64,000 nucleotides of DNA from Pararhizobium sp. A13 (lineage in GTDB: Bacteria; Pseudomonadota; Alphaproteobacteria; Rhizobiales; Rhizobiaceae), in contig NZ_CP149510.1 of the NCBI RefSeq assembly GCF_040126305.1, positions 2,243,001 through 2,307,000 of the forward strand, written 5' to 3'. The notes beneath the pieces were generated by a model, which was not told where the DNA came from, ran no database searches, and saw only the letters and a list, made by a program, of their open reading frames with translations. Positions 16,230-24,376 of this stretch are shown piece after piece. The first letter of the stretch is position 1; each line of letters opens with the position of its first letter. The translations under genes and the position numbers were made by a program.

Positions 16230-16450
16230 GGGCCTGATCTCCACCACCGACGGCGGCAAGACCTTCGCCTATCGCCGGGCTGCGTGATTGTGCGCGAATG
16301 TCGACTCCTCCCACGAGGGGAGGCCCGAACCGCTAGCAAGCCTCTCCAACCCCGTTGCAGCCGTTTTGTGAAAAGCGGAAGAGCCCTCACTCAGTCATTC
16401 CTGTGCTTGTCACAGGAATTAGCCACGGCGCGTCCGCGGCTTTTGGCCAT
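16230..16450. other. Rearranged stretch with gene debris
   Basis: Directly after the dehydrogenase relic, the plus strand reads GLISTTDGGKTFAYRRAA-stop (to 16287), which looks like the tail of another unrecognised gene. The remainder holds the rhizobial hairpin at 16397 and no gene. Confidence 0.4.
16397..16419. repeat. Rhizobial intergenic palindrome
   Basis: ATTCCTGTG and CACAGGAAT flank the five-base loop CTTGT. This hairpin is a widespread intergenic repeat in rhizobia and relatives. It marks the left border of the nucleotidyltransferase pseudogene. Confidence 0.65.
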
Positions 16451-16952
16451 GTGAAGAATGACCTCAAATCGAGACGCAAGCTCGTTTCCACCTTGATCCG
16501 CGAGGCAGGAATGAGCGCACCCGAACGGTTTACCGGAGACGTTGTGGAGGCGCTGGCAAACGCAGGCCCGTTCCGGTTGAGGTCTGTTCTTGTACAAGGC
16601 CGAATTCCTGACGCCGAACACCGGAAGCGACTTCAATCAGGGCACACCGGTGGACATGCCCGCCCTCGGCGGCGCATCGGCGGAACCGCTTCGTTTTCTG
16701 GATTATCTGATTTACGAACCGGTGCGGACCGTGATGCTTTGGAAGAGCGGCATCTCGGTCAACGTTCCAGCACCAGAGCGCTACGCCGTCCACAAACTGA
16801 TCGTGGCGTCGCGGCGACAGAACAACGACAACGGTATCCTGAAGCGGGATAAGGATGTCAGGCAGGCGTCTCTGTTGTTCGAGGCTTCGGATTGGCAATC
16901 CGCAACCGCTGATGCATCCGACGCGAACCAGAATGGTCCCGGCTTTAAATGA
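16451..16952 (+). pseudogene. GSU2403-type nucleotidyltransferase fragment, internally deleted
   Basis: The frame from 16451 reads KNDLKSRRKLVSTLIREAGM then APERFTGDVVEALANAG. Near 16585 the frame and the protein context jump to YKAEFLTPNTGSDF, after which PLRFLDYLIYEPVRTVMLW, VPAPERYAVHKLIVASRRQ and RDKDVRQASLLFEA follow to the stop at 16952. Both parts match one family of about 340-residue nucleotidyltransferase-like proteins, but the N-terminal third and the catalytic middle are missing. The gene is therefore a remnant with two deletions. Its intact relatives are common in rhizobia and their role is unclear. Confidence 0.75.
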
Positions 16953-16955
16953 CCG

Positions 16956-16993
16956 GACGGTTATAACGTTTTTACGAAAAAATTATAACCGTC
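16956..16993. repeat. Long AT-rich hairpin
   Basis: GACGGTTATAA (16956-16966) and TTATAACCGTC (16983-16993) are perfect complements, and the loop contains a further TTTTT/AAAAA pair. It lies at the end of the nucleotidyltransferase remnant and may be a terminator or the end of a lost element. Confidence 0.55.
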
Positions 16994-17026
16994 TCGGCTG
17001 CTGTGACCGGCGATCTGGAAAGGCCC

Positions 17027-17230
17027 TCACTTCTTCTTGGAGACCGCCTTTTTGACCGGCTTTTCCGCGACGGGTTCCTGGCCGAGCCGCAATGCCTTCA
17101 GCATCGCCGTCTTCTTGTTTCGCGCCGCCAGTTCCGCGTTGATGATGCGGAGTGCTGCCGCGGACGTTTCGTCCTGACTTCGCCGCACAGTGACTTTGCC
17201 GGGAGCCTTGACGTCGATTTTATCGGCCAA
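17027..17230 (-). CDS. Small basic hypothetical protein
   Basis: A 67-residue protein starting ADKIDVKAPGKVTVRRSQDE and ending in a lysine-rich tail (KPVKKAVSKKK). The middle helix ETSAAALRIINAELAARNKKTAMLKALRL is amphipathic. I do not recognise a named family, but composition and lack of rare codons suggest a real gene. The start must be TTG at 17230 unless the frame is extended; a weak AGCGAG lies upstream. The tail could bind nucleic acid or stabilise the protein; this is speculation. Confidence 0.5.
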   Translation of the reverse strand: MADKIDVKAPGKVTVRRSQDETSAAALRIINAELAARNKKTAMLKALRLGQEPVAEKPVKKAVSKKK

Positions 17231-17291
17231 TGTATGAACTCGCTTTGCAATGGTGATGGGGAGGGAACGGGAGATTGCTCTCCCGTCGCTG

Positions 17292-17459
17292 TTAAAAGAC
17301 CGCGAGATATTTCAGCAGCGAAACAATGCCGATGATGATCACGATGATCCGGACGATCTGCTTGGCACGGCCGTCGATCGGCAGCCTTGCAACAAGATAG
17401 AGAACAAGCACGATGACGAGAAACGTGATCAGAATACTGATCAGCATGGATGATGCCAT
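17292..17459 (-). CDS. Thivi_2564-like tiny membrane protein
   Basis: A 55-residue protein with two hydrophobic segments: ISILITFLVIVLVLYLVARL and QIVRIIVIIIGIVSLLKYL, joined by a short loop PIDGRAK. This pattern fits the small Thivi_2564-family membrane proteins. The ATG at 17459 has GGAG eight bases upstream; a second ATG at 17447 is possible. Function is unknown. It follows the alcohol dehydrogenase gene on the same strand, with about 140 bases between. Confidence 0.7.
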   Translation of the reverse strand: MASSMLISILITFLVIVLVLYLVARLPIDGRAKQIVRIIVIIIGIVSLLKYLAVF

Positions 17460-17574
17460 TTATCCCACTCCATAAGCAACGACGCGTTGTCGCGACCATG
17501 GTTGAAATAGGGCGCTTCGCGCCGAATGTAAGTTGTAACGGCCGGAATAGTCGCGGCGACCATGCGAGCGTGCC

Positions 17575-17592
17575 GATAGCGGTGAAGCTATC
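17575..17592. terminator. Weak hairpin at the end of the alcohol dehydrogenase gene
   Basis: GATAGC-GGTGAA-GCTATC forms a six-pair stem ten bases past the dehydrogenase stop on the minus strand. No T-run follows. Confidence 0.35.
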
Positions 17593-17602
17593 CCCTGGGG
17601 GG

Positions 17603-18643
<1,041 letters not shown>

Positions 18644-18882
18644 CGGATGGTCCTTTGTGCTTTGGGCGGCAGACTATGCGAGCGGTGTCATCCGATCCAG
18701 ATTGGACGGCATGACTTTTTTTGATGTACCTATTTACCCCGTTTCTCGATTTTCCGGCTATTGCGGATATCAGAAAGACAAAACAGGAGGTGGCATGAAA
18801 GAGGCCGCGCCCGCTGAGAGAACGGATCACTGAGATGCAGGTGATGATCGAGGGACAGTCACACTTCCAGCCTTTCGGCTTA

Positions 18883-18913
18883 CCTTATTGGGGTTTCGCA
18901 GATCTCAATAAGG
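18883..18913 (+). promoter_or_regulatory. Hairpin overlapping the transposase ribosome site
   Basis: CCTTATTG (18883-18890) pairs perfectly with CAATAAGG (18906-18913); the second arm contains the start of the AAGGGAG ribosome site. Folding in the transcript would reduce transposase translation. Confidence 0.5.
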
Positions 18914-18924
18914 GAGTTAGAAGC

Positions 18925-19992
18925 ATGACTGCCTCTTATGAATACCATATCGGCGTGGACTACCACAAATCCTACAGCCACCTTGTTGTCCAGGACAGTA
19001 GCGGCAAGACGCTGAGATCAGGCCGGGTGAAGAACAATCGCCAGTCGCTGGGCGGCTTCCTGGAACGCTATCGCCAGAACTCGCATGCGGTTGTCGAAGC
19101 GACGCGCAACTGGATGGTGATGTACGACTGGCTCGACGACATTTGTGATGATGTCGTTCTCGCCCATCCGTTAAAGGTCAAGGCGATCGCCGACGCCAAA
19201 ATCAAGACCGACAAGATCGATGCCACGGTTCTGGCACATCTGCTTCGCGCCGACCTGGTGCCGGAGGCCTGGGCGCCAACCGAGAAGTCACGGGAGCTGC
19301 GCGTCGCCCTGCGCGAGCGGATGTTTTACGTGCGGCTACGCACGATGACGAAGAACCGGATCGTCACCGTCTTTGATCGCTATCCGGAGCAAACGGCACT
19401 GCTGAGGAAGCTCGGCGACCTGTTCGGCAAGGCCGGCCGCGTCCAGCTGGCGCAAGTGAAGGTCTCGGAAATCGACCGCATCCAGATCGACCGTGGCCTC
19501 GACTTCATCGGCGACATCGACGTCCGGATCAAGCAGTCGGAAGCAACGATCCGAGCGATGACCAAGGCCAATGCCAACGTCAAGCTGTTGAAGACGATCC
19601 CCGGTATCGGCGAGTTCTTCGCCCGGCTGATTGACGCGGAGATCGACGACATATCGCGGTTCCGCAACCCGAAGAAGCTTGCCGCCTATGCCGGCCTTGT
19701 GCCCTCGACCTACTCCTCCGGCGGCAAGACCTATCACGGCAAGATCATCAAGCAGGGCAACAAGTGGCTGCGCTGGGCTTTCGTCGAGGCGGTGGCCCCC
19801 GCCATCGCCAGCGATGCGCAGCTGCGCGCCCAATACGAACACCTGAAGATCAGAGGAGTGAACAAGGCGCGCGTGGCCATTGCACGCAAGCTTTTGACGA
19901 TCGCCTTCCAGATCCTGCGTGACCAGCGCGCCTATGAGCCGCGCGACACCAGCACCAGGGAAGGCGCGTCGACGATATCCCGGTTGTCCTGA
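18925..19992 (+). CDS. IS110-family transposase
   Basis: A 355-residue DEDD transposase. The acidic residues of the RuvC-like N-terminal domain are D12 (IGVDYHKS), E58 (AVVEATRN) and D96/D99 (KTDKIDA). The C-terminal transposase_20 domain holds TIPGIGEFFARLI, and then the serine-containing GLVPSTYSSGGKTYHG with the likely catalytic serine near residue 264. IS110 enzymes recombine DNA using a bridge RNA from the element's non-coding end. I place the start at 18925 behind AGGGAG. All visible catalytic residues are intact, so it may be active. Confidence 0.93.
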   Translation: MTASYEYHIGVDYHKSYSHLVVQDSSGKTLRSGRVKNNRQSLGGFLERYRQNSHAVVEATRNWMVMYDWLDDICDDVVLAHPLKVKAIADAKIKTDKIDATVLAHLLRADLVPEAWAPTEKSRELRVALRERMFYVRLRTMTKNRIVTVFDRYPEQTALLRKLGDLFGKAGRVQLAQVKVSEIDRIQIDRGLDFIGDIDVRIKQSEATIRAMTKANANVKLLKTIPGIGEFFARLIDAEIDDISRFRNPKKLAAYAGLVPSTYSSGGKTYHGKIIKQGNKWLRWAFVEAVAPAIASDAQLRAQYEHLKIRGVNKARVAIARKLLTIAFQILRDQRAYEPRDTSTREGASTISRLS

Positions 19993-20266
19993 TGACAGTC
20001 TAGCGAGCCCGGCAGGACTGGGCTGCGCTCTTACAGGAGAATGGGAAGCCGGGAGCCGAACGCCACTCTGTGACCGAAGCCACAAGCATCAGGGTCACGC
20101 ATTGGAGAATGGTTCAAGAACCGAAGGACAGCAAAAGCAATCTGTCCGGCGGGAAAGAAGGACTTTGCCGATCGGCGCGATTGCCGGTCAAACATTAACC
20201 GAACCCAAGGAAAAAGCCGCCAAATGGTGGTGTTCTGCTCCTTGCGTTCTTTCATTGGAGACCGTC
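19993..20266 (+). other. Non-coding right end of the IS110 element and ilvE leader
   Basis: There is no gene here. A hairpin AGCCC (20006-20010) with GGGCT (20020-20024) and further short complementary stretches occupy the first 200 bases. In IS1111-type members of the family the bridge RNA is encoded downstream of the transposase, so this is one candidate site; the upstream stretch 18834-18924 is the other. The last part must contain the ilvE promoter. Confidence 0.45.
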
Positions 20267-21154
20267 ATGGCCGTCGATATATCCCCGCGCAGCACCACCT
20301 GGACCTATGTCGAAGGCGAATGGCTTACCGGCAATCCGCCGCTGATCGGCCCGACCTCGCATGCCATGTGGCTCGGCTCGACGGTGTTCGACGGCGCCCG
20401 CTGGTTCGACGGCATCGCGCCCGACCTCGACCTGCATTGCCAGCGCGTCAACCGCTCGGCGCTGGCGCTCGGCCTGAAGCCCGTGGTGACGGCGGAGGAC
20501 ATCGAAAATCTCGCCTGGGAGGGGTGCAAGAAATTCGACGGCAGGACGGCGATCTATATCAAGCCGATGTACTGGGGCGAGCATGGCATGCCCGGCAGCG
20601 TCGTCGCCGTCGATCCGGAATCGACCCGTTTCGCGCTCTGCCTGTTCGAAGCGCCGATGGGTGAAGGCCCGGGCGGCCAGACGCTGACCGTCTCCCCCTT
20701 CCGCCGCCCGACGATCGAATGCATGCCGACCGACGCCAAAGCCGGCTGCCTCTACCCCAACAACGGCCGTATCCTGATCGAGGCGCGCAGGCGCGGCTTC
20801 TCGAACGCGCTGGTGCGCGACATGCTCGGCAATATCGCCGAGACCGGCTCGTCCAACGTCTTCATGGTCAAGGACGGCGTCGTCTTCACGCCGGCCGCCA
20901 ACAAGACCTTCCTCGCCGGCATCACCCGCTTGCGCGTCATCGGCCTTTTGCGTGATGCGGGCTTCGACGTGGTCGAGACCACCCTGACGCTGTCCGATTT
21001 CGAGGGCGCCGACGAAATCTTCACCTCCGGCAACTATTCCAAGGTCGTGCCCGTCACCCGCCTCGAAGACCGCGACCTCCAACCCGGCCCGATCGCCGCC
21101 AAGGCGAAGGATTTGTACATGGACTGGGCGCACTCGGCGGCTTCGGACATGTAA
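20267..21154 (+). CDS. ilvE: Branched-chain amino acid aminotransferase
   Basis: A 295-residue fold-type IV PLP enzyme. The cofactor lysine is K158 in PTDAKAGCLYPNNG, and the glutamate E192 in GNIAETGSSNVF binds the pyridine ring. The motif STVFDGARWFDG belongs to the substrate-binding region. It catalyses the last step of valine, leucine and isoleucine synthesis and the first step of their breakdown. The ATG at 20267 follows TTGGAG. Some relatives act as D-amino acid or aminodeoxychorismate enzymes, so the branched-chain role is likely but not certain. Confidence 0.85.
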   Translation: MAVDISPRSTTWTYVEGEWLTGNPPLIGPTSHAMWLGSTVFDGARWFDGIAPDLDLHCQRVNRSALALGLKPVVTAEDIENLAWEGCKKFDGRTAIYIKPMYWGEHGMPGSVVAVDPESTRFALCLFEAPMGEGPGGQTLTVSPFRRPTIECMPTDAKAGCLYPNNGRILIEARRRGFSNALVRDMLGNIAETGSSNVFMVKDGVVFTPAANKTFLAGITRLRVIGLLRDAGFDVVETTLTLSDFEGADEIFTSGNYSKVVPVTRLEDRDLQPGPIAAKAKDLYMDWAHSAASDM

Positions 21155-21168
21155 GGACGCTGCAGATC

Positions 21169-21203
21169 AGCCATCCGCCCCGGAAAGCGGATGGCTCTTT
21201 CTT
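21169..21203 (+). terminator. Rho-independent terminator after ilvE
   Basis: AGCCATCCGC (21169-21178) pairs with GCGGATGGCT (21187-21196), and a T-rich stretch follows. It ends the ilvE transcript before the convergent MerR gene. Confidence 0.85.
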
Positions 21204-21258
21204 GGCGGCAGGACAGGGGGCTGCTTCTGGGACCCATTGCGGTCACGTAGAATGGCGG

Positions 21259-22341
21259 TCAAATCGACGGTCGGATAAAAATGCCGCTGAACTTTCCGTC
21301 AGCCGCGAGCGTGAATCTCCATTCCAGATCACCCTTGTCGAAGCGGACGTCGTAGACATCCCAGCCTTCCGCCGACACCCCCTTGAAGGATATTGCCTGC
21401 AGCGGTCCCATGCGCTCCAGATCGGCCTGAATAGTTGCGAATTGCTCGCGCGCGGCCGTGGCGAGCGGAGGTGTCATCTGGTCAAAGTCGGGTTCGCCAC
21501 GCTGGTGCTGGTCGATGATTCGCACCAGCAAAACCTCACTGTTTTCCACCGGGCGTCTGTTTTTCACCCGCTCGGCAAGCGCCTCTTCCAGATCGGTCAC
21601 GGCGCTTTCCTCGACGCGCGGTGCAGCCTGTTCATAACCGTTCTGATGTAGTACTAGGCCAGATACCACACCTTCGTGGTCACGGCTGAAGCTGAGCTGC
21701 GCCTGAACCGCCTTGTAGAAGAAGCGGTCAACATCTTCGGGAAAGATTTCAAGCTCTGGCTGACCTGTCAGTCGCGAAAAGAGCCGACCATCCCTTAGGG
21801 TGATGACGTAGCCGAGCGTATCCAGAAGATAGTAGCCGGCATACCCCACGTAGAGGGCAGGATCGATCTTCTGCTCAGTTCGCGGTCTCGCTTGTTCGTA
21901 GCGACGCCATGCGATGGCATCCGATGAGATATCGGTCATGTTCGTGTCCTTTGCGAGCTTCAGTAGTTCATCAATCGAAAGAAGGTCTCCCGCGGCGATC
22001 TTCGCCTTCAGGACAACTACGGTGGCAAGGCTGCGCTGCGTGCGCCCGAGCTGTTCCTGTAAGGTGAGGTTCTGCATCGCGAGCATGCGATCGAGATCGG
22101 TGGTTTGCCCCGCAAGCAGCCGGGCGATCTCCTGTAGGCTGAGACCCAGCCGCTTCAGCGCAAGGATTTCATTAAGGCGTGCAACTTCGTGAGCACCATA
22201 GAGCCGCCAGTTCTTTTCTGTCCGACGGGGACGGATGAGTCCTGTCTGCTCATAGAGCCGGAGCGCACGTACTGTAATGCCGATACGCCTGGCGCATTGC
22301 GCAGCCGTTAGCCAAATCTTTTCATTCCCATCCGAGCTCAT
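21259..22341 (-). CDS. MerR-family regulator fused to a DUF3471-like sensor domain
   Basis: A 360-residue protein. Residues 9-80 form a MerR helix-turn-helix (LTAAQCARRIGITVRALRLY and LIRPRRTEKNWRLYGAHE), followed by the dimerisation helix to about 130. The second half, from YVGYAGYYLLDTLGYVITL to the C-terminus, resembles DUF3471 domains usually found at the end of beta-lactamase-like and peptidase proteins. In the regulator it probably binds a ligand. The start at 22341 is the ATG directly before the helix-turn-helix; longer readings to 22905 overlap MYG1 on the other strand and are rejected. It is divergent from MYG1. Confidence 0.8.
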   Translation of the reverse strand: MSSDGNEKIWLTAAQCARRIGITVRALRLYEQTGLIRPRRTEKNWRLYGAHEVARLNEILALKRLGLSLQEIARLLAGQTTDLDRMLAMQNLTLQEQLGRTQRSLATVVVLKAKIAAGDLLSIDELLKLAKDTNMTDISSDAIAWRRYEQARPRTEQKIDPALYVGYAGYYLLDTLGYVITLRDGRLFSRLTGQPELEIFPEDVDRFFYKAVQAQLSFSRDHEGVVSGLVLHQNGYEQAAPRVEESAVTDLEEALAERVKNRRPVENSEVLLVRIIDQHQRGEPDFDQMTPPLATAAREQFATIQADLERMGPLQAISFKGVSAEGWDVYDVRFDKGDLEWRFTLAADGKFSGIFIRPSI

Positions 22342-22578
22342 GTTGTCTCCCGCGATGTCACGCTCATCTTCTAAGATATGACGTGGGGTCCGGCTCAAGA
22401 GTGTTCCTTGATTTTTTTGCGGCGGCGGCACCGCAATTGGCGCCAAGCTGCCATCTCCTTTCCCAGGAAAGTCTGCACTCCGTCCAAAAACACGTAAAAC
22501 TGGGTTGAGATGGTATCCCGCAATGGCTATCTGGTGCATCTCAAGCGAACCTCTGCAAGCAACAAGGCGCATCCAGGC

Positions 22579-23529
22579 ATGATCCCAGAATTCCTCGTCA
22601 CCCATTCCGGTGGCTTCCATGCCGATGAGTTGTTGTCCAGCGTCATCCTCACCCGGCTTTTCCCGCAGGCGCGCATCATCCGCAGCAGGGCGCCGGAATG
22701 GCTCGCACCCGGTCCAGACCGCATCATTTACGATGTCGGCGGCGCCTATGATGCTGATGCGCGCATCTTCGATCACCATCAGCGCGGTGCGCCGCTGCGC
22801 GACGACGGCCAGCCCTACAGTTCGTTCGGATTGATCTGGAAGCACTATGGCCGCGACTATCTCGCCGGGTCCGGTGTTCCAGAAGCGCATGTCGAGACGA
22901 TCCACGGCTCTTTCGACACCAGCTTCGTGCTGCCGGTCGATCTAGTGGACAATGGAGCGCTCAGCCCCGCCGTTGCCGGGAAGCTGGCGGGGCTCACCTT
23001 GCCTGCGCTGCTGGAAACGTTGAAGCCCGTTTTCGACGAGACCGATCCTGAAGCCGACGATCAAGCTTTCCACGCGGCATTGGCCATTGCCCGCAGTTTT
23101 GTCGAGGCAAGGATCGCCCAAAATGCTGCAAAGCTGCGGGCCGAGGCGCTGGTGCACCAGGCCATCATGGATACGGGCGAAGCGCGCATCCTGGAGCTGC
23201 CGATGGGGATGCCGTTCCGTCCCGCCATCGTCAAGGCGGGCGCCGATCACCTGCTGTTCGTCGTCCATCCGCGCGACAAGGATTGGTGCCTGACCACCAT
23301 CCGCCGCGCCGACGAAGGCTTCGAGGTGCGGGCCGATCTGCCGGCCGCCTGGGCTGGGCTGACCAATGGTGATCTGGAAGCGGTGTGCGGGGTGAAGGGG
23401 GCGAGCTTCTGCCATAACGGCCGCTTCGTTGCCGCAGCCCGGACCCGCGAGGCTGCTCTTGCCATGGCCGAACTGGCGGTAAATGAGGCTGTTGCCGCTG
23501 GTTCTGTCGAGGTGGCGGCGGCCGAGTAA
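22579..23529 (+). CDS. MYG1-family exonuclease
   Basis: A 316-residue protein with the family motifs VTHSGGFHADELLSSVILT at the N-terminus, RIIYDVGGAYDADARIFDHHQRG near residue 50 and SSFGLIWKHYG near residue 87. Histidines and aspartates in these motifs form the metal site of the DHH-like phosphodiesterase fold. Eukaryotic MYG1 is a 3'-5' RNA exonuclease; bacterial members are less studied. The ATG at 22579 fits the family start; a weak AAGG lies upstream. It converges on the ClpP-like gene. Confidence 0.88.
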   Translation: MIPEFLVTHSGGFHADELLSSVILTRLFPQARIIRSRAPEWLAPGPDRIIYDVGGAYDADARIFDHHQRGAPLRDDGQPYSSFGLIWKHYGRDYLAGSGVPEAHVETIHGSFDTSFVLPVDLVDNGALSPAVAGKLAGLTLPALLETLKPVFDETDPEADDQAFHAALAIARSFVEARIAQNAAKLRAEALVHQAIMDTGEARILELPMGMPFRPAIVKAGADHLLFVVHPRDKDWCLTTIRRADEGFEVRADLPAAWAGLTNGDLEAVCGVKGASFCHNGRFVAAARTREAALAMAELAVNEAVAAGSVEVAAAE

Positions 23530-23550
23530 GAAGCGCAGGCAAGCCCTCGA

Positions 23551-24363
23551 CTACTTCGACCCCGCCACCGGCGTCCCCCCATCCGTCACCAGCGCAAATT
23601 CCTTCATCTCCTCGGCCGTCAGATAGTACAGCCTGTCCGGCGGCGTCTCGAGCGCATGCAGCCAGACACCGGACTTGACGCCCATGTCCTCCAGATGGCG
23701 GCTGACGTCGGCGGTCATCTTTTGCGCGTCCGACATCGCCTGTTCGACCGAGAGTTTTTCTGTCGAGCCGTTGAAGATCTGGTGGACGCCGACGACGGCG
23801 CCCTTGTCGGCTTCACGGGTGATGCCGCCGGCCATGATGATCGGGCAGGAGGAGGCGCAGAGCGCGCCGCTGGCGACCTTCGTGCCGAGCCTCCGCTCGC
23901 GGATCAGCTTCGAGATGGCGAGCGCATCGCCGACGGCGCCGCCGGGAGAGTTGAGCAGCACGGTCTTCACATATTCGCCGCGCGCTTCGATTTCCTCGGC
24001 GAAACGGCCAGCAGCGCCCGGGTCGATCGACCCCTGTGCCGAGAGGATGCCGCCCGGCTGAAGCTCGAAGCCAATCGGCTGCTTGAGCGTTTCTGGATCG
24101 GCGGTGACGTCGGATGGCGCATTCTGCGGTTCGCCGTAGGTCAGCGCCGGCGGCAGCACGGGAACGGCTTCAGGCTGCATCGGGTCAAATCCGGGCAGGT
24201 CCCGGTTGGCGGCACTCAGTTCGTTCCAGTCGATAATGATGAAGACCACGGCGGTGGCCAGCAGTGCCTGGAAGACATGGCGCATCAGCGTGCCGTCATC
24301 GGCAGACAAGAGATAGGTTTTCAGCCGCTGCCCAAACCCTTCCAGCCGCGCGCGGGCGATCAT
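23551..24363 (-). CDS. Membrane-anchored ClpP-like serine protease
   Basis: A 270-residue protein with one transmembrane segment (residues 28-44, FQALLATAVVFIIID), a proline-rich linker and a ClpP/crotonase-type domain. Visible motifs are LLNSPGGAVGDALAISKLI (137-155), the serine motif GALCASSCPIIMAGG (166-180) and H194 in VGVHQIF. The serine is likely S171 or S172, framed by two cysteines that may form a disulfide, which points to a periplasmic domain. Similar proteins are annotated as COG3904-like. It starts 13 bases after the coiled-coil membrane protein gene with its own AAGGA, so the two form an operon. Confidence 0.75.
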   Translation of the reverse strand: MIARARLEGFGQRLKTYLLSADDGTLMRHVFQALLATAVVFIIIDWNELSAANRDLPGFDPMQPEAVPVLPPALTYGEPQNAPSDVTADPETLKQPIGFELQPGGILSAQGSIDPGAAGRFAEEIEARGEYVKTVLLNSPGGAVGDALAISKLIRERRLGTKVASGALCASSCPIIMAGGITREADKGAVVGVHQIFNGSTEKLSVEQAMSDAQKMTADVSRHLEDMGVKSGVWLHALETPPDRLYYLTAEEMKEFALVTDGGTPVAGSK

Positions 24364-24376
24364 TTGCGCGATTCCT

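Larger units (their letters stand above)
18834..20200 (+). mobile_element. IS110-family insertion sequence (ends approximate)
   Basis: The transposase gene at 18925-19992 is flanked by non-coding stretches on both sides, as in all IS110-family elements. IS110 elements lack long terminal inverted repeats and leave little or no target duplication, so the ends cannot be fixed by eye; the limits given are estimates. The element sits between the dehydrogenase gene and ilvE. A short open frame at 18795-18833 (MKEAAPAERTDH) behind a strong ribosome site AGGAGG may be the start of a gene cut by the insertion. Confidence 0.65.

Noticed and set aside
22342..22905. N-terminal extension of the MerR regulator by 188 codons
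   Set aside because: The extension is antisense to MYG1 codons, has no motif, and the MerR domain normally starts near the ATG at 22341.
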